From NCBI GenBank assembly GCA_023846275.1, contig CM043865.1, positions 5,320,068 to 5,384,067 on the forward strand: DNA of 64,000 nucleotides. The letters run 5' to 3'. The DNA is from Vanilla planifolia. Lineage: Eukaryota > Streptophyta > Magnoliopsida > Asparagales > Orchidaceae. The notes under the pieces are model-generated. The model made no database searches, was not told the origin of the DNA, and saw only the letters and a list, made by a program, of their open reading frames with translations. Both the position numbers and the translations under genes were made by a program. Positions 1 to 13,470 of the stretch are shown piece after piece (the stretch's first letter is position 1; each line of letters starts with the position of its first letter).

Positions 1-689
1 TCCTTTGCACCTCGGATGGGAGCGGGAAAAGTAAAATCAAGGATTTTAGTGGGCACTTTTGTGACAAGATTAGACAAGATTGGCAAGAAATTTGATTGGC
101 AATGTCATGGTACAACATTTCATGGTTCATGTCATCGAGAAAAATTGGACAAAAACTCGTTGTGATGGCTATAACTAGTGTAGCATTGTTTGAACCTAAA
201 ACTAGATAAAAATGGAGAACTAGTTCATCTAAAATGTGATCTTTGATGATAAAAAGATTGTGAGTAATTGATTTTGTTTTATGGAACATTTGAGTTGATC
301 CTTTGTTAATAGCCCTTAGGTGAAGCTTTAGTTGGTTTTTTATTTGAGAGTGTGAAGCAAAATTTTGAGGGTTGAGTATTTGACATTACAGATGACATCT
401 CATGGTCGAGAACTTGAGGAAATTCTTGTGTTGTGAGAGACGTAATAATCTTTGTGAGAATGAGTTAATCTTAGAATTGTCACAATAGGTGGTGGTTTTG
501 AGCTATTAATAAGCTCATGGAGACCAAAAGTCTTTAAGGATGGGCAAAATTGAGAAATATTGAGTATTTAGTAAGAATAGTGGTGAAATCTAGGAATGGG
601 GTGGCAACAACAAGAGAAGATGGTTAAATGGAGGACGATAAGTATATAGGTGAGAAGGTAATTACGATGACGATTGGAACTCTTATGTA

Positions 690-780
690 CAACTATATGT
701 ATGCATGTATGTGTGCATGTATGCATATACATATGTATGTATGCATGCATGCATGCATTTATTTATGTATTTTTATGTGT
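690..780. repeat. ATGT/ATGC tetranucleotide microsatellite
   Basis: Imperfect tandem ATGT and ATGC units, including a run of four GCAT units near 741-757. Simple repeat, likely length-variable. The short open frames over it (His/Tyr/Met/Cys-rich) are by-products of the repeat. Confidence 0.85.
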
Positions 781-1650
781 GTAAGAATTATATATATTAT
801 ATTTCAATTGTTTGGATTTGCTAGGATGCTATGAACAATTGTGTTAGTGCCTTTGTTACTTGGGCTTTATTAGTAAAAATGGACCTTTCTTTTTTAAAGC
901 CTATCATAACCTAGATGTAATGTATATTAAAATCAACTGTCTTATTAGCCATCTTAGAAATATGTATGACTTAGTTATTTTTAATAGTAGAAAACATTGA
1001 GATGATGAGATATACCGTCTTATTAGAAACAACTATGCAAAGATCATAATGCATCAATGTAATAGTGAGAGAAGTGTCCCTCATGACAAAAGCCTCAAAC
1101 TTAGGTTGCCCAAGAGGAGGAAAAATGATGACCTTCTAGAGCGCTCGCATTTAGATCGTGTGAGTTGAAGCAAACACGATCTGAATCCCTAAGCTTTAAG
1201 AAAGCCACTTGCATTATCCTTAGCAATCAAGCCAATGCAACTCTAGCCATCTACGTAGATTGTGCGATCAAAGCTAACCTTGACCTAGTTCAATGAGAGG
1301 GGGATACGTATCCTATTGGAATGATGAGCTAAGAGAGTCACAAAGGCTAGTTGATCATGGTGCTAATAACTAGATAGAGGCCAATTTGTGGGATCGATAG
1401 AGAGGATTGTTATTGTTACCATAATAAAAGATGGTCTAGGGCAACCTTGAACTCTAGTTTGGTGTTGAAGTGGACATTTGTTGTAATAGTTTTGAATCTT
1501 ATATTGTGAGAGTTCAAACCCTTTAAGTAAGAATTTAAAAAAAATTGAATTCTCCCATAAGGGGGCATCCTTGAATTGGGCCGTGAAATGCCAATCCAAA
1601 CTATTATTGGTTTATGCATGAGAAAGTAAAGCTGGTGATTTAAGCTTCAA

Positions 1651-1939
1651 ATTGTGAAAGTATCAGATATTAAGTCAATTACAAAATGTGAAAAAGGGAT
1701 CAAAAGATTGCATTGGAACACATGGCATTTATGCCTAAGAGAATGGAGATAAATTTAAAAGGAACCCATTGTGATTTGATTGTGAAATATCAAGTTACAA
1801 TATTAGGTCAATTACAAAATGTGAAAAAGGGATTAAAGGATTGCATTGGCAAATATGGCATTTATGCCTAGGAGAATGAAGATAAATTTAAAAGAAACTC
1901 ATTGTGATTTGATTATGAAATATCAAGTTACAATATTAG
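1651..1939. repeat. Tandem duplication, ~130-bp unit, about 2.2 copies
   Basis: The first unit begins at 1651 (ATTGTGAAAG), the second at 1779 (ATTGTGAAATATC) and a third partial one at 1912 (ATTATGAAATATC), so the spacing is 128 then 133 bases. Both full units carry TCAATTACAAAATGTG and GGCATTTATGCCTA, with scattered substitutions and small indels. The copies are diverged, so the duplication is not recent. I see no coding function. Confidence 0.85.
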
Positions 1940-3384
1940 CTAGATAAAGTGGTTTGTACAATCAAGTGATTCAAGAAAGAGACCATGATCAACACATGAA
2001 CTATAAAACATGCGTAGTTGCCAAATTAACTTTGGTAAATCACTTGATTCTACTTCAAAAAGCCTTAAAAATGGTTCTTGTAAGATAGATTTGAGAATAG
2101 CAATTCCATGTGGTACCAAATGTTGCCATATAAAGTTTAAACATATAGTTTGATTGTATATTGTCAAGGTGAGAATGTTGATATGGATGAATGATGATAC
2201 TCCATTGGAAATGAATGGAAATAATTGCATTTGGGAGAAGATTGGTGTAATACTGTTTGAGGACAAGCCTAGGTTAGAGTATTAGGGTGGTTTGGGCTTG
2301 TTAAATGTCAACCACTTAATATCATTTAGGAAATTTGAATTATTATAATTTTTTATTTTGAATAAGGTAAAAGATAAGAAAAGACGTGATAAGAGATTAT
2401 GAGGAAGGATTTGATATATTTGAATGTTGATGAAGAGTTACTAATAATCAATGCCATGGTATTCGAGGATTTTCATACATCTAGTGAATTGAGGTTTGTT
2501 ATTGTTATTGTTGTTACTCAATACATGAATGGAAATGATGGATGGACAAAGAAGCTAGAAGTAGTATCTATAGCGTTTGGATTTCTAATTGTCAATTGTG
2601 GCCATTGGGGGTTGAATCATTATAAATTAGGGAGATGCTATAAGGAAAAGCATGAGGTGTTTTCCTTGCAATGACTGAGAAGCTTTTGAAGAAACAGGAA
2701 TTTTAAAGCTTAATTTTAACCATTTTGGTATCCTAAAAGCTCTTGTTTTCTGTTGCACTTGGAAGACAATAAACATGAAACGGGTTTGCTGACTATGGAA
2801 TGGAGTAGGAAAGGAATATAACTTTGTCTTCTTACTGAAGAAGTAGTGGAAGAGGGTGGTTAAACTGAAAAAAGGGACACCTTGAGTATTTTATTAGCTT
2901 ATTTGAGAAAATTTCTGTTTGTTGAATCTTTGTGTTTGGAACTGCTTATTACGGGTCAACACATTTTACTTCAGTTTTTTAGAATATTTTTGTTGATAGT
3001 TGCTTTATATTGAATATGCAGATAGCTTGAACTGATATCTTACATCTGGAATTGGAATGGGACGTACCAACTGGACATGCGATAGTATAGACATAAAATT
3101 AAAATGATTTTTCTGTGTGCTCTCTCTCCTTTGTTTTGGAGCCTGGGAACAATTTAATATCACCTAAGTTGGTGATCATTGAGGTTACTCCTATTTGATG
3201 ATTGAATTTTAGCAACATTTTTCAGGTTCCATCTAGTTCAAGATCATTTGATTTACTACTTTTTCTTGTTTGGTATCCCTTTGTCCAAAGTGTTTTGATT
3301 CTTTGATTCTAGATATTACTTCCACTTTCATTCAGCATAAATACTTGTCTCTAAGGACTTGTTGTTATGTTGATTTGTTGACAG

Positions 3385-6300
3385 AACAAGGCTTGTAGCT
3401 GTAGCGACCCAGAAATTCATTTCCGAAGTTGCAAGTGAAGCTCTTCAGTATGTTAAAGCTTGTACACTTGCTGCTTTCTTTTAAAACTATTTCTTTTTGT
3501 TAGGCTGTTTTGCTCTATCATTGCATTTAATTTCCAACATTGTTGTGATTCTGAGATATGTTACCCATACTTTTATGTTTATTACGATTTTCATTGTAAG
3601 AGTTGACATCAATATAATGATAATGGTGATGAATTTTTGTTTTCTTAGTATTTCATTTGGTTGATTCAATAAACAGGTCACAATTTAACTAAGAATTCCT
3701 TGGTTATCTAATACAGATGCTATGGATGATTTAGCCAGACATCAGCTTATCCTATTATTATAACATGGCTTGTAACTGAATTGAATTCCAACTTGCATAA
3801 ATAGCTCATAGCCATCCAAATTTTTATTTCATAACAAAGAAAGACTGAACCATTCAAGTTTACAATACACTGAAGTGTTACGTAGAAAAATTAGATGACT
3901 AGAAATGTTGGGAAACTTCTGAATTAGATATTGTTCTTCTAATTTTTTTTTCTGGATTTAAATCATTAGGAAGCTAATTGTCTACACATTGACAACTCAT
4001 GTAACCAATTTGAAGAGTAAAGCTCAAAGTATTTAAATATCAGTAATATAAGGAAGGAACAAGGAAAGAAGTTTAGTAAACAAAATCTAATCCAAGGCCC
4101 TATTGGCTTAATTGATGCAAACATCAAGCACATTTGTCAAACATCTTTTATTCATCTTTAGTTGAGTTTTACATCATAAGAGATGATAATTGTGTACAAT
4201 AGAAGAAAAAAAAAAGAAAAACATTCTAATATTTGTATGGCTTTTTTGGTCTTAAAAAATGGATTTTGTCATTTTTATGCATCTTCTTAGGTTCAAAGGT
4301 ATATAAGGATAATTGGTGTTTTTGACAATATGTATTGTCTAATATACAAGTGTGATTTTAACAATGTATGTTAGACAAAAATTCAAACATTGATATAGTG
4401 CATATCATGTATTACAAGAATACCTTATTTTATTTTTATTTGCATGATAATATTTAATGTCTTCCCTTGGTTTTTGTGAGTTTCTAACACTTTTTGATGA
4501 ATTATTATGATTATCCAAGTATGCATTTTGTGTTTCACTTTATCTAGGTTAGATAACTTAGCTTATTGTTGAAAAAAAAACTTGTATTTTCATTTCAAAT
4601 TTTTGAACTTGTGACCTTTCTTTGAAGGAGAATGATTTTCACATGAGCTATGCTTCATTGAGGGTTTTTATGAATATTTTGTACCATTTTATGTTGTGCA
4701 TGTTTTTTAATGGTCGTTGGCATTGCATTAGGTAGATTTTTTCGAAAGATTAATATGCCAATGCATCTGTTCTATTATTTTTTTGAGTGCCTTTGAATGC
4801 TTTTTTCTCATTGGCAGTCGCTTTTTTGTTTTCTTTTGGGCATGCATGGGAATTATTTTGTGTGTTTTAAAACTTCTAAACCCAGATAGGAGATTGTGGA
4901 GTTTGCAATCAAAGTAATATCATTGAGTGCATTCAATTTGATTTTGCCTTTCATGTGAAAAATGGATGTTTACGTACACATTTTTAAACTTAAAATTTTA
5001 TAAGTAATGTTAACGCATTGTAATTAGTTTTTATAAAGTTGATTTATCCAAGAGTATGTATTCAATCAACTTGGTTTATTGGACAATTGTACTAATTGTT
5101 TTTTGGTTAATGCAATCCTCCATCTTGTACCAAACTTTTTGTTCATTTCATTTTGATGGATAGGTTATCTAAACCAAAATATATATGCCATGCAAAAGGT
5201 TAGTTATATATATGGTGTAGAACACCGTCTTTTCATAAGAGTAGCATACCAAAATCAAATTTAGATTATTTTTTTCTAGCAAAAATAATAATTATTCTTA
5301 ATTGCACTAGGTGTGGTTGGTTAAGAAATTTGATTTTTTTTTTTTTGGAGGATCTATTGGCATTTCTTTAAGTAGGGTGAAGTTGAATGAGATTTATTGA
5401 TTATGAGGGAGAGATGAGCTTCTTGGGAAGTAAAAGAGAAGGGATTTAGAGAAAATAGGACACACGAAGATCTATGTGGAAAACTCTTTTAAAGGGGGAA
5501 AATTATAACTACTAAGCAGGTGTTGGTTCCACTACGTAATATAAATTAGTGATTGAGCTTCTTCTCGAGTGTTGAAAAAGAGAGCTTTTGGTGGCAATAT
5601 GCCATCAGTCAGTTACATCATCTGTTTCCATAAAGCATTTAATGTCATTTTCCAATTTTCAATATTGATTATTGAAGCTATTTCGGATGAATGATCAAAT
5701 TCTAATGTCCCTATATCCCACATAAGTGTGGCATTGAGCCCTTGGAGAATGGTAACTCAAATTTGGCATTGCAACCTGCTGAGCTCAACTTAATTCATTA
5801 AGGCAACCTAAACTTGATAGAACCCAATACCCATTATGTCACCATGAGAGCCAAGCAATCCTACATCCTTCCCGGCACAATTCATCTTGCCAAGCTTTTC
5901 ACAGAACAATGGCATTTTTAGCAATCCATCCAATATCCTAGAGAGGCCAGGTTAGATATTCTTGATCCACTACAGAGTCAGAGATAACCAAAGACGTCCT
6001 GCAGAATCTGCTACAAGCTGATCATAGCTCCGTAAGATTATGGTAGTCATGGATAGTGCTTAGTTTGCCAACTTTGCTGTTACAACACCATCACGTCCCT
6101 CCAATTTGTAAAATCATATCTTGGTCATTGATGCTAAATCAATAATTGTTAAAATGCAACTGTAGGCTTATTCGATTAATTGGCTGGTGTAGTTAACTGA
6201 TTTTAGCCAATTAATTCGTGTTCCTACTTTTTGTTTTTATTCTAGCTTTTAGTTTCATTTTTGGCTGTAATATATGTTTAATTCTTTTTAATTGTGTTCC

Positions 6301-8891
6301 ATTTGACCTGGATTTGGCCATACATTTTACTGATTTTTCATGAAAGATTCAAAGAGTCAACATGGAGATAGTGACCATTGCATATTTACTTATTCACCTG
6401 GAGCATGTCAGATCTCAATGACATGTGTTCCCAATTGTAGATGTTAGGGGAAGTTACCTAATTACAGTGATGTTCCTCATTGTAGAGGTTTTACCTGTGA
6501 ACCTCATTTTTTGTTTGCCAAACTACCTTTTTCTTTTTTAAACAGCTGATTTGGAACAGTTTTAAGTATGGCTTGTTGTTGTTTGTTGGATATTCTTTTC
6601 CAAATGCTACTTCACACTGTCGTATGCCCAAAGGAAACCAACTTTAGCAGATAATCTTAATAGAAGTGTTATGAGATTATACATTAAATGTTTTATCCTA
6701 ACCAAACTTTCCTTCTGAAACATTTGAAAGCTTACATGTTTGTCTTACTTATTGGGACTTTTCTCCTCCTTTTAGAAGAAATATGAGTTCTGTTTGATGC
6801 CTTCATTCCTAATTATAACAGGCATTGTAAGGCAAGGTTAGCAGCACCAGTTAGAGATAAGAGTAAGCAGCCAAAGGTGCCGCCTTTAAATTTTCTTGAT
6901 TTATAGTATTTGTTTTCTTTTTATATTTGTGTTTGTATGAGCTTTAATTAAGGTTTCTGCAGGAGAAGCGTCTTGTTTTGACGATGGATGACCTCTCAAA
7001 AGCCTTGCGTGAGGTAACTGAATGTTTTTTCACATTAGGATTTCTGGTTATACTAGCTTTCTGCAAGTTGTGGTCTCAGTTGCATCCACTGGCACAAGTA
7101 AATTCAATGAACTACCATGCAAATAGTTTTTTAGCTTAATAAACATCATATAAGCAATGCAGAGCATTAGCATGCTGCTATGAGCTCAATATTTGTGATG
7201 AACAAAAGATGATGCACTGAATAGTGACAAGCCGCAAAATGTAAGTGTTTGTTTTGTTAGTTTGCTGAGTGGAAAATTGATTGTCTAGTTTGCTTGTTGT
7301 CAGTTATATTCGTTTTGTAATGTTATATGCTCTTTAGAAATGCAGTAATTAAAAGTCCATTCATTTTATAGCTGTTCTATTGAACTTTTAGTTCAGTTGC
7401 CAGTGATATTGGGAGACTGGATAATTACCTGCGTGATTTAAGTGGAACAAGTATTGCAATATTATGTGGAGGACTCCAATATTTAAATTTTTGAAACATA
7501 GTTTTTTAAGATAGGGTGCCGTACTCTTAGAATAATTAAGACCTAAAACATAAATATAACTATAAAATTGTAATATATTTAAAATGATAAGCTCTATTTT
7601 AAAAAAATAAAAAATGTAAGTATTAATTTGGAGTTAAATCATTGATTTTTAAGAGAAGTACATCATTGGAATGAGAATATCATGTTATGTTGAATGGAGT
7701 GCAAAATGATAAGGCATTAGAAAAAGCTGTGGAGCGACATCTATGTAATGAATGTAGGAAACAGACATTGTAATGCTGGGATCTAAACTAATGGGTTGCA
7801 TATGTAGTGTACGATAGGCAGACTGGAATTATATGAACAGGGTATGGAGAAAAAACTTGATCCACCGTAAACATGGCTAAACGGACTTAAATAACTAAAT
7901 TTAGTATTTTTTTAACTTTATTGTCATTAAATGGAGAATGGAGAATGAAGGTAAACCCAAAATTAGTGTCCAGATTGTTGAATTTCACCTGAAATTGCTT
8001 CATGATGTTAAACTTTAGTCATCGTGATATATGTGATGCAAGTGCATGTGTTTATAATATTAAACAGAAATTGTAAATGCATAAATGCATTTATAATTTA
8101 GTGTAATGCAATGTTATGCAATTCTATATGATATAATTTTAACTGACTATGCTTTCACATGTTTGTGAGCTTTTATTTGTGTATTTCTCTTTTAAGGCAT
8201 ATACCTGGCGACCATTTCCTTTCCACTGATGACTTTCTGGGCCCTAACTGGAGACTGAACTGTATTTTGTTTTATTTATGTATGATTGGATCTGTGGAAA
8301 GGTGAATATGTACAAGCATGCATCCATTGTATATGTATCTTCCTATGCTCTATTAATGGAAGTTAATGAAAAACAGAGGCATGATTTTACTCGAGTCATC
8401 TTGCAATCTTAAGTAATTACTCAGATTAAATTTGTCTAGAGCCTTTATCAAAATCTCCAAACCTAATAGAGACATTTTTACTTGAACTCGACTCTTTTAA
8501 CCACCAGGTTTTCATGTCATACGAAATGAGCTGAGTCAACATGCAACAACTTCATTGTTTATTTTAATCTTCTTCTCTAACTTTTTGAATGCTATGCATT
8601 GTACAAATTATGATAATAAAGCTGAAAGCTCGTGTATTATTACCCATTTAAGCAGTGGCCTTTCTATGTTTACAGTCTTCTTTTGTCTGAAAATCTTCTT
8701 GCTCGTTTGTATAGAAAACTAGTCAGCTAGAAATTGACTTCAAAAATGCAATTCCTATTGGCCATAATGCTTTTCTCATCTTTTGTTCTTTATGTTTTCT
8801 GGTTGATCAGTATGGCGTGAATTTGAAGCACCAAGAGTACTTTGCTGATAGTCCCTCGACCGGAATGGATCCTTCTGTGAAGGACGAGTGA
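3385..8891 (+). CDS. TAF10: TFIID subunit 10 (TAF10), C-terminal four exons; 5' end not in view
   Basis: TAF10 is a histone-fold subunit of the general transcription factor TFIID (and of SAGA), acting in the nucleus. Four coding exons join in frame: 3385-3447, 6822-6876, 6963-7013 and 8811-8891 (TGA stop). The reading is TRLVAVATQKFISEVASEAL, then QHCKARLAAPVRDKSKQPK, EKRLVLTMDDLSKALRE and YGVNLKHQEYFADSPSTGMD, ending KDE. From memory this follows plant TAF10 almost residue for residue through the histone fold and the conserved YFADSPSTGMDP tail. Introns start GTATGT, GTGCCG and GTAACT and end in AG; the first is 3.4 kb. The expected N-terminal part (a YTPTIPDELVEHYL-like stretch and the GFQCPDVRL stretch) is not found between 1 and 3384, so at least one exon lies upstream of the window or has been lost. 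Identity is firm; completeness is unknown. Confidence 0.93.
3448..6821 (+). other. TAF10 intron, 3.4 kb
   Basis: AT-rich intron between the first two visible TAF10 exons. No second gene is supported. A less AT-rich patch around 5690-6120 differs in composition from its surroundings and may be an old insertion, but no coding motif or terminal repeat was recognised in it. Confidence 0.6.
7014..8810 (+). other. TAF10 last intron, 1.8 kb
   Basis: Non-coding; starts GTAACT and ends in GATCAG. Nothing else recognised in it. Confidence 0.65.
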
Positions 8892-11800
8892 ATGGAAGAA
8901 GCTGAAGAAGGTTTCTCTGCTTTCTCGTCAAGTAGGATTTGTCCTTAGGTGCTATTTACATCTTTTGTACCTTGACAATTAAAATGTTTTTGTAATTCCT
9001 AGTTTTTCAGTGGTGAATTAAGTGTAGGTACATGCACAATATTGATAAAACTTTTGATTGTGTAATCTGGCAATATTCAAGATATCTTAGGCACATGAAC
9101 CATGCCATTTTATAGAAACGTCTTGAGCTTAACCAATTGCATTCTTGTTAGCTTTAGTGTTCTTTTACTTCATTGCTTTAAAAGACGTATGTCTTTCTGT
9201 TAATGATTTGTGCATTTTGGAAAACGTTTTCTTATTTGTGAATCTCAGTTATCGTTTTGTTCCATATCATTGCCATCCAATCCCAGCGTAGTTTCTCTAG
9301 TTCCGTTTTATGTTAGTGTGTGTATTATATTAATGTTATTGCTTTCTTGAAGAGGCTTTTTCGAGACTTGGATTGCTATGGTTGAAAATAAAGATTTTGT
9401 TGTGCTCATCATTTTTCATTATGTACAATGGTTTCTTGGAAAAATTTCTAGTAAAAAAGAAGAATCATCTTTCTAGTTCTGATATTAAATCATGATGAGT
9501 AATGAATTATATAATTTATTTAATTTGTGTGTACATTTGTCATTAATCACAGTCAATAAACTTCATTTGATTTTTTTATTTTTCTTTTCTTTTTCTTTCC
9601 TTCATGGATGGTTAACTTCATATGGCAATATATCCAAACACTCCTAAGGATTAATTGGCACAGTTGTTACTTTTGAAAAAAAAAAAATTTTAATGACTAG
9701 TATTATTTGAAAAAGATCATATTGAATTTGAAATTTAAAATAAGTATAAAGTGGAGATCTTTTTGGAAATATTTTTGTTATTGTTCTGCATAATCTGTCT
9801 AAAAGCACTTCTAGAATGCAGGAATAAACAGATTCCGGGTTCAACTTTACAGAGGTTTTGCACATAGAAGGAAAGCTGAATTGTGAGTTAGGTGATATTA
9901 TTCAACTTTTTATGGAATATTTACCATGTTAATTATAAGTATGTTCTACTAAGTTTTGGAAAAACTCTGTTACCCAACATCAGTAAGAAGTTTTTTTTAA
10001 AAAAAACATGTGAGCTAGTTCTAATTCTGTTCTTTTTTTCTTTCTTTTTTTTTTATTGCTATATTCTTCATGGTCAAATTCTGCTGAGCTTTTTATTTAG
10101 AAATTCCAACATGTGCATGCTTTTTGTTATTTTCCTTGAAAACAACTGCAAGATGCAGAACTGGGAAACCCTATTTTTTATGATTGTTTTTTGAATAAAT
10201 TATTGTGTCACATGGGTGCCCCTCTCACAGAATTCCACCATTATACTAATCTGCTTGTATGCGCTTGTAAGTTGAGAATCGCTGCAGGTTTAGTCATTTA
10301 GGTTCCTTTTCCATAGCTGACATGTGTACCCTTCATAATGAGGACCGACCTAACTACAAAGGACGTTTCGTGATTAGCAATCTTTATATATAATTAAGTA
10401 ATACAAGTGGTTGATTACAGCAAGCAAGAAAAGCATAAAAAATGACCCAAGAATAAAGATAGGCTTTAAGCTTCAAGGCATCTTTCCCTAATTTCTTCCA
10501 CCACACTACACATGCCATAAAAAATGACTATTGTTTAGGTAAGAGGAAGGCAGATTGCTTCCATGGGCTGTCTTTGGTTTAATGGACAGCCCAACCAAAT
10601 ATTCAGCAATCATGGCTTTGAAAAGACTAATTCAAAGAGAAAAAAGGGATTCACCTTTTGACTCATCATCATATTACCTTTCTTAGATTAGTAGAAATGT
10701 GTTAATTTCTGAGCTACAGATAGCTTAGGCAATTTGGTCACTTGTGAGCTTTTGCAATCTCACAAGGAACCTTCTTAGTTCTTAGCGTGGGGTCTGGGTT
10801 TGGTCGAGGTTCGAGATTCTCCGATTGGGCTTCAGTTCGGCTCAATCGTAATGCTAGATAGCTCTGCTCCAGTTGAGGGTGGCCTGCTTCATTTGGTTAA
10901 GAACTTGTTGGTTAAGGAGGTGGAAATTTACCATCTCTTTTCCTTTGGCTATTTTTATGATTAGAGAATAAGAAAATATGAAAAATTATAGATATTGCTG
11001 AAGAAAAGGAACTGTAGATTAAAGTACTTCAAAATTTAGTAGAATTCAACAAAGTAAACAAAGAGAACTTGCGATTGAGAAATCTATTTTCATTTCTCTC
11101 ATCTTCACTTCAATCAAACGTAACCAAAATCTTCGTTGTTGTGGTGGTACATACATAGAATGTGTTATTGTAAGTCGACATTATTGATGTCGTCGAGCGA
11201 CTTTGATGTGCGTGTAGGCGATGGTCTCATGCATACATCTAGGACTGTGGGAGACATTTGAGACTGTCAAATGAGACGAGGAGTGCCAGAAAAGTTGGTC
11301 CGTATCCAATGCAACAAAAAGTGATAACACTAAAAACCCCAATAGAATGTAAAAATTATGATCTTGACTGCATAGAATTCTACATCAAATCCTTTTTAGT
11401 ATAAAGAGACACTCAGTAGAGATTCATTTGTTTAACTATGGAACTAGGGTTTTTGTGAGCTGAAGCTTGCAAGAGAATAAGAAAGAGACAGATATCTGAA
11501 GGCAAACAGTTGTTTGAGCTTTTACCATATCAGGTGTCAGGTGTGTTGAATTTTTATGTCAATTATCTGTTGGCAAATTTGGCAGGTTTGGACCTTGGAT
11601 GGATCAAAGATTCCTAACAAGACAGCACTCGTCTAAGGACAACCAGCCCTTGGAAACGAGAAGGGCATGGTATGGTTAGGCTTAATCATAACACAAATGT
11701 CCCTATTTGATCAAGACAGGCCATGGATAGGCTTGATATGATCAAATGATCTCAGACAAACATTTGTGAAACTTTCTCTCCAGAAGCAGACTAACTTGTC

Positions 11801-12139
11801 TAGACAATTTGAGGATTGCATTACTAAGGTAGATTGACCTGGAAGTCGAGGGGGTGATCAAGTGAATCGAGCTCAAACTTGATCTGACCTGATTCTGACT
11901 CATGACCCAAGAGATGCAGCTGGGTTGCTTCCTGTGTCCCAAAATGCAGTCAACCCAAAAGTGGAAGACAAACAAAAGCCCTGTACCAGAGTCCAAAAGT
12001 ATAGGTCATGCAAATTAGTTTACATTCTTTAACAGAACATCAGCTTAGAAAAATAGCCACCATTAGATTGGTTCTGAATGGTACAGAATCCTCCAATCTT
12101 CTCTCTGCGTTCAAATGGCTTAATTGGACTACTTTTTCC
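8892..12139. other. Intergenic, no gene supported
   Basis: The first few hundred bases are presumably the TAF10 3' untranslated region. The rest is AT-rich with long T and A runs. Short frames at 9644-9865 (minus), 9892-10194 (plus) and 11742-11996 (minus) have no motif or codon signature of a gene. A patch near 10780-10880 is less AT-rich and includes a GGTTCGAGATTC stretch, but no tRNA fold is visible around it. Confidence 0.5.
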
Positions 12140-12146
12140 TATAAAT
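12140..12146 (+). promoter_or_regulatory. TATA box of the small acylated-protein gene
   Basis: TATAAAT stands 81-87 bases upstream of the ATG at 12227. A plant transcription start about 30 bases downstream would leave a leader of roughly 50 bases. Assigned by motif and position only. Confidence 0.55.
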
Positions 12147-12226
12147 TCAGATCCCTGCTCACAATTGCAGCATAGGTTTAGAAAGCAGTTTTGAAGAACT
12201 GACTTGAGAACAGCGAAAGGAAGACT

Positions 12227-12457
12227 ATGGGATTGTGTTCATCCTCCCTCTCCTCCTGCTTTAGCTCCTCCTCAGGCAGGTCCCCCTACAGATACGAGGA
12301 AGATGACTGGGAATGGAGGGGGAGGAAGAAGGTCCGGCCCAGCGACGAGGACCGAAACTGGGGAATCGGCGAGCGAGATGTCGACGTGAAGGCCTCCAAA
12401 TTCATTGCCAAGGTCCATGAGAGCTGCTTTGTGGACGCTGAGCAGATCACTGCGTAG
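12227..12457 (+). CDS. Small protein with myristoylation/palmitoylation-type N-terminus (76 aa)
   Basis: Single exon of 76 residues starting MGLCSSSLSSCF. Gly2 followed by Ser6 fits the N-myristoyltransferase consensus, and Cys4 and Cys11 are suited to palmitoylation, so the protein probably sits on the cytosolic face of the plasma membrane. The middle (about 20-50) is charged and Trp-containing (EEDDWEWRGRKK), and the C-terminus ends KASKFIAKVHESCFVDAEQ. I have the impression of similar short plant proteins with a KASxFIAKVH-like tail but cannot name a family or function. The start is supported by a TATA box 81 bases upstream, and local GC content is well above the flanks. A 61-residue frame from 12204 is a frame shadow. 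No transmembrane segment. Function unknown; that it is a real gene is fairly likely. Confidence 0.72.
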   Translation: MGLCSSSLSSCFSSSSGRSPYRYEEDDWEWRGRKKVRPSDEDRNWGIGERDVDVKASKFIAKVHESCFVDAEQITA

Positions 12458-13470
12458 CTCTAGCTTCAGAGATGGTTAACTTCTGTGATAGATTTGTGCT
12501 GTTTTCGCCTCTAGTTTATGATCCCTTCTCAACTGCTTATGAGAGTTTCAGACTTGGGTGATGTTTGCTTTCTGCTTATTTAACGGAGTTTCTTGTAAGC
12601 TTGAAATCATAATTTTTTTTTTTTTTTAATTTTGAGGTTTTTTGTCTACCTGTGCTCTCTACAGGGAAGCAAATCTTTAATTGCTCTCTTGTTTTGATAT
12701 TTTATAAACGTAAAGGTGAATTTACATTATTTGTTTTTCTTATTTGAAAGTCTTAAGTATGGTTTGAGTAGAAATAAAAGAAATGAAATTGTACTTCTAA
12801 TAATTTTATTGATGATGATGATGTTTTATGGTTTGAATTAAAATTGGTCTCACTCAACTCAATCCTTGACTTCGTTCATTATTATCACAACTTCAATGTC
12901 TTGCTAAAATGAATATAAATCAATTTTATGACCAAAAAGAGCTTTTATTTCATTAAGAGTTTAGCAATTTACAAATTTAGCAGTCTAAACAGAAAAACAA
13001 ACAATTTAAAAAAGATGATTTTTTATAAAGTTTTATTAAATCAAATAATCTGTAAGATTACCCAAAAATGGAAGAGGAAGAAGTTTAGAATGCTCTCAGG
13101 TATTTTATGCAAAATATTTTTCTCAAAAGATTCCCAACCCTAACAGTTGTGTGAAACTAACGCTTGCTTAGCAAACATGAACTCAAATCTGAACAAATTG
13201 TTAGACACAAAATTGTACACAGGTCCATGGCCACAATGCCTTCCTCCTTAACATTCATCTTTAGAATAGCAAGTCATTATGAGAATAAATATACCTGAAG
13301 CCACAACAATAGGTTGTGGAACCTGGGTGAGAAAAAAAAACTGCAAACGGTTCTAATGAATCAACACCAACTCACAACTAAAATGCAGCTGGTATAGTGT
13401 ATGATTATTGCAATAATGCTAATTACATCAATGTGGTAACAGCTAAATCTAGAGAGAGTTCTGGGTTGTG
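12458..13470. other. Convergent intergenic space
   Basis: Lies between the 3' ends of the small acylated-protein gene (+) and the ceramide synthase (-). It should contain both 3' untranslated regions. AT-rich with poly-T near 12612-12628. The frame at 12928-13143 is Lys/Phe-rich low-complexity translation and not a gene. Confidence 0.6.

Larger units (their letters stand above)
1..3384. other. Non-coding stretch upstream of first visible TAF10 exon
   Basis: I see no exon that I can support here. Short open frames on both strands (for example 1940-2266 minus and 2399-2674 plus) have no recognisable motif. The sequence holds a tetranucleotide microsatellite near 690-780 and a tandem duplication at 1651-1939. 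Because the TAF10 reading frame enters at 3385 through a splice acceptor, this stretch is either part of a long 5' intron of that gene or lies beside a missing 5' end. Parts of 1-2350 look like decayed repeat, but I cannot assign a family. Confidence 0.5.

Noticed and set aside
10795-10840. tRNA-like T-arm sequence GGTTCGAGATTC
   Set aside because: No matching acceptor, D or anticodon arms can be placed around it.
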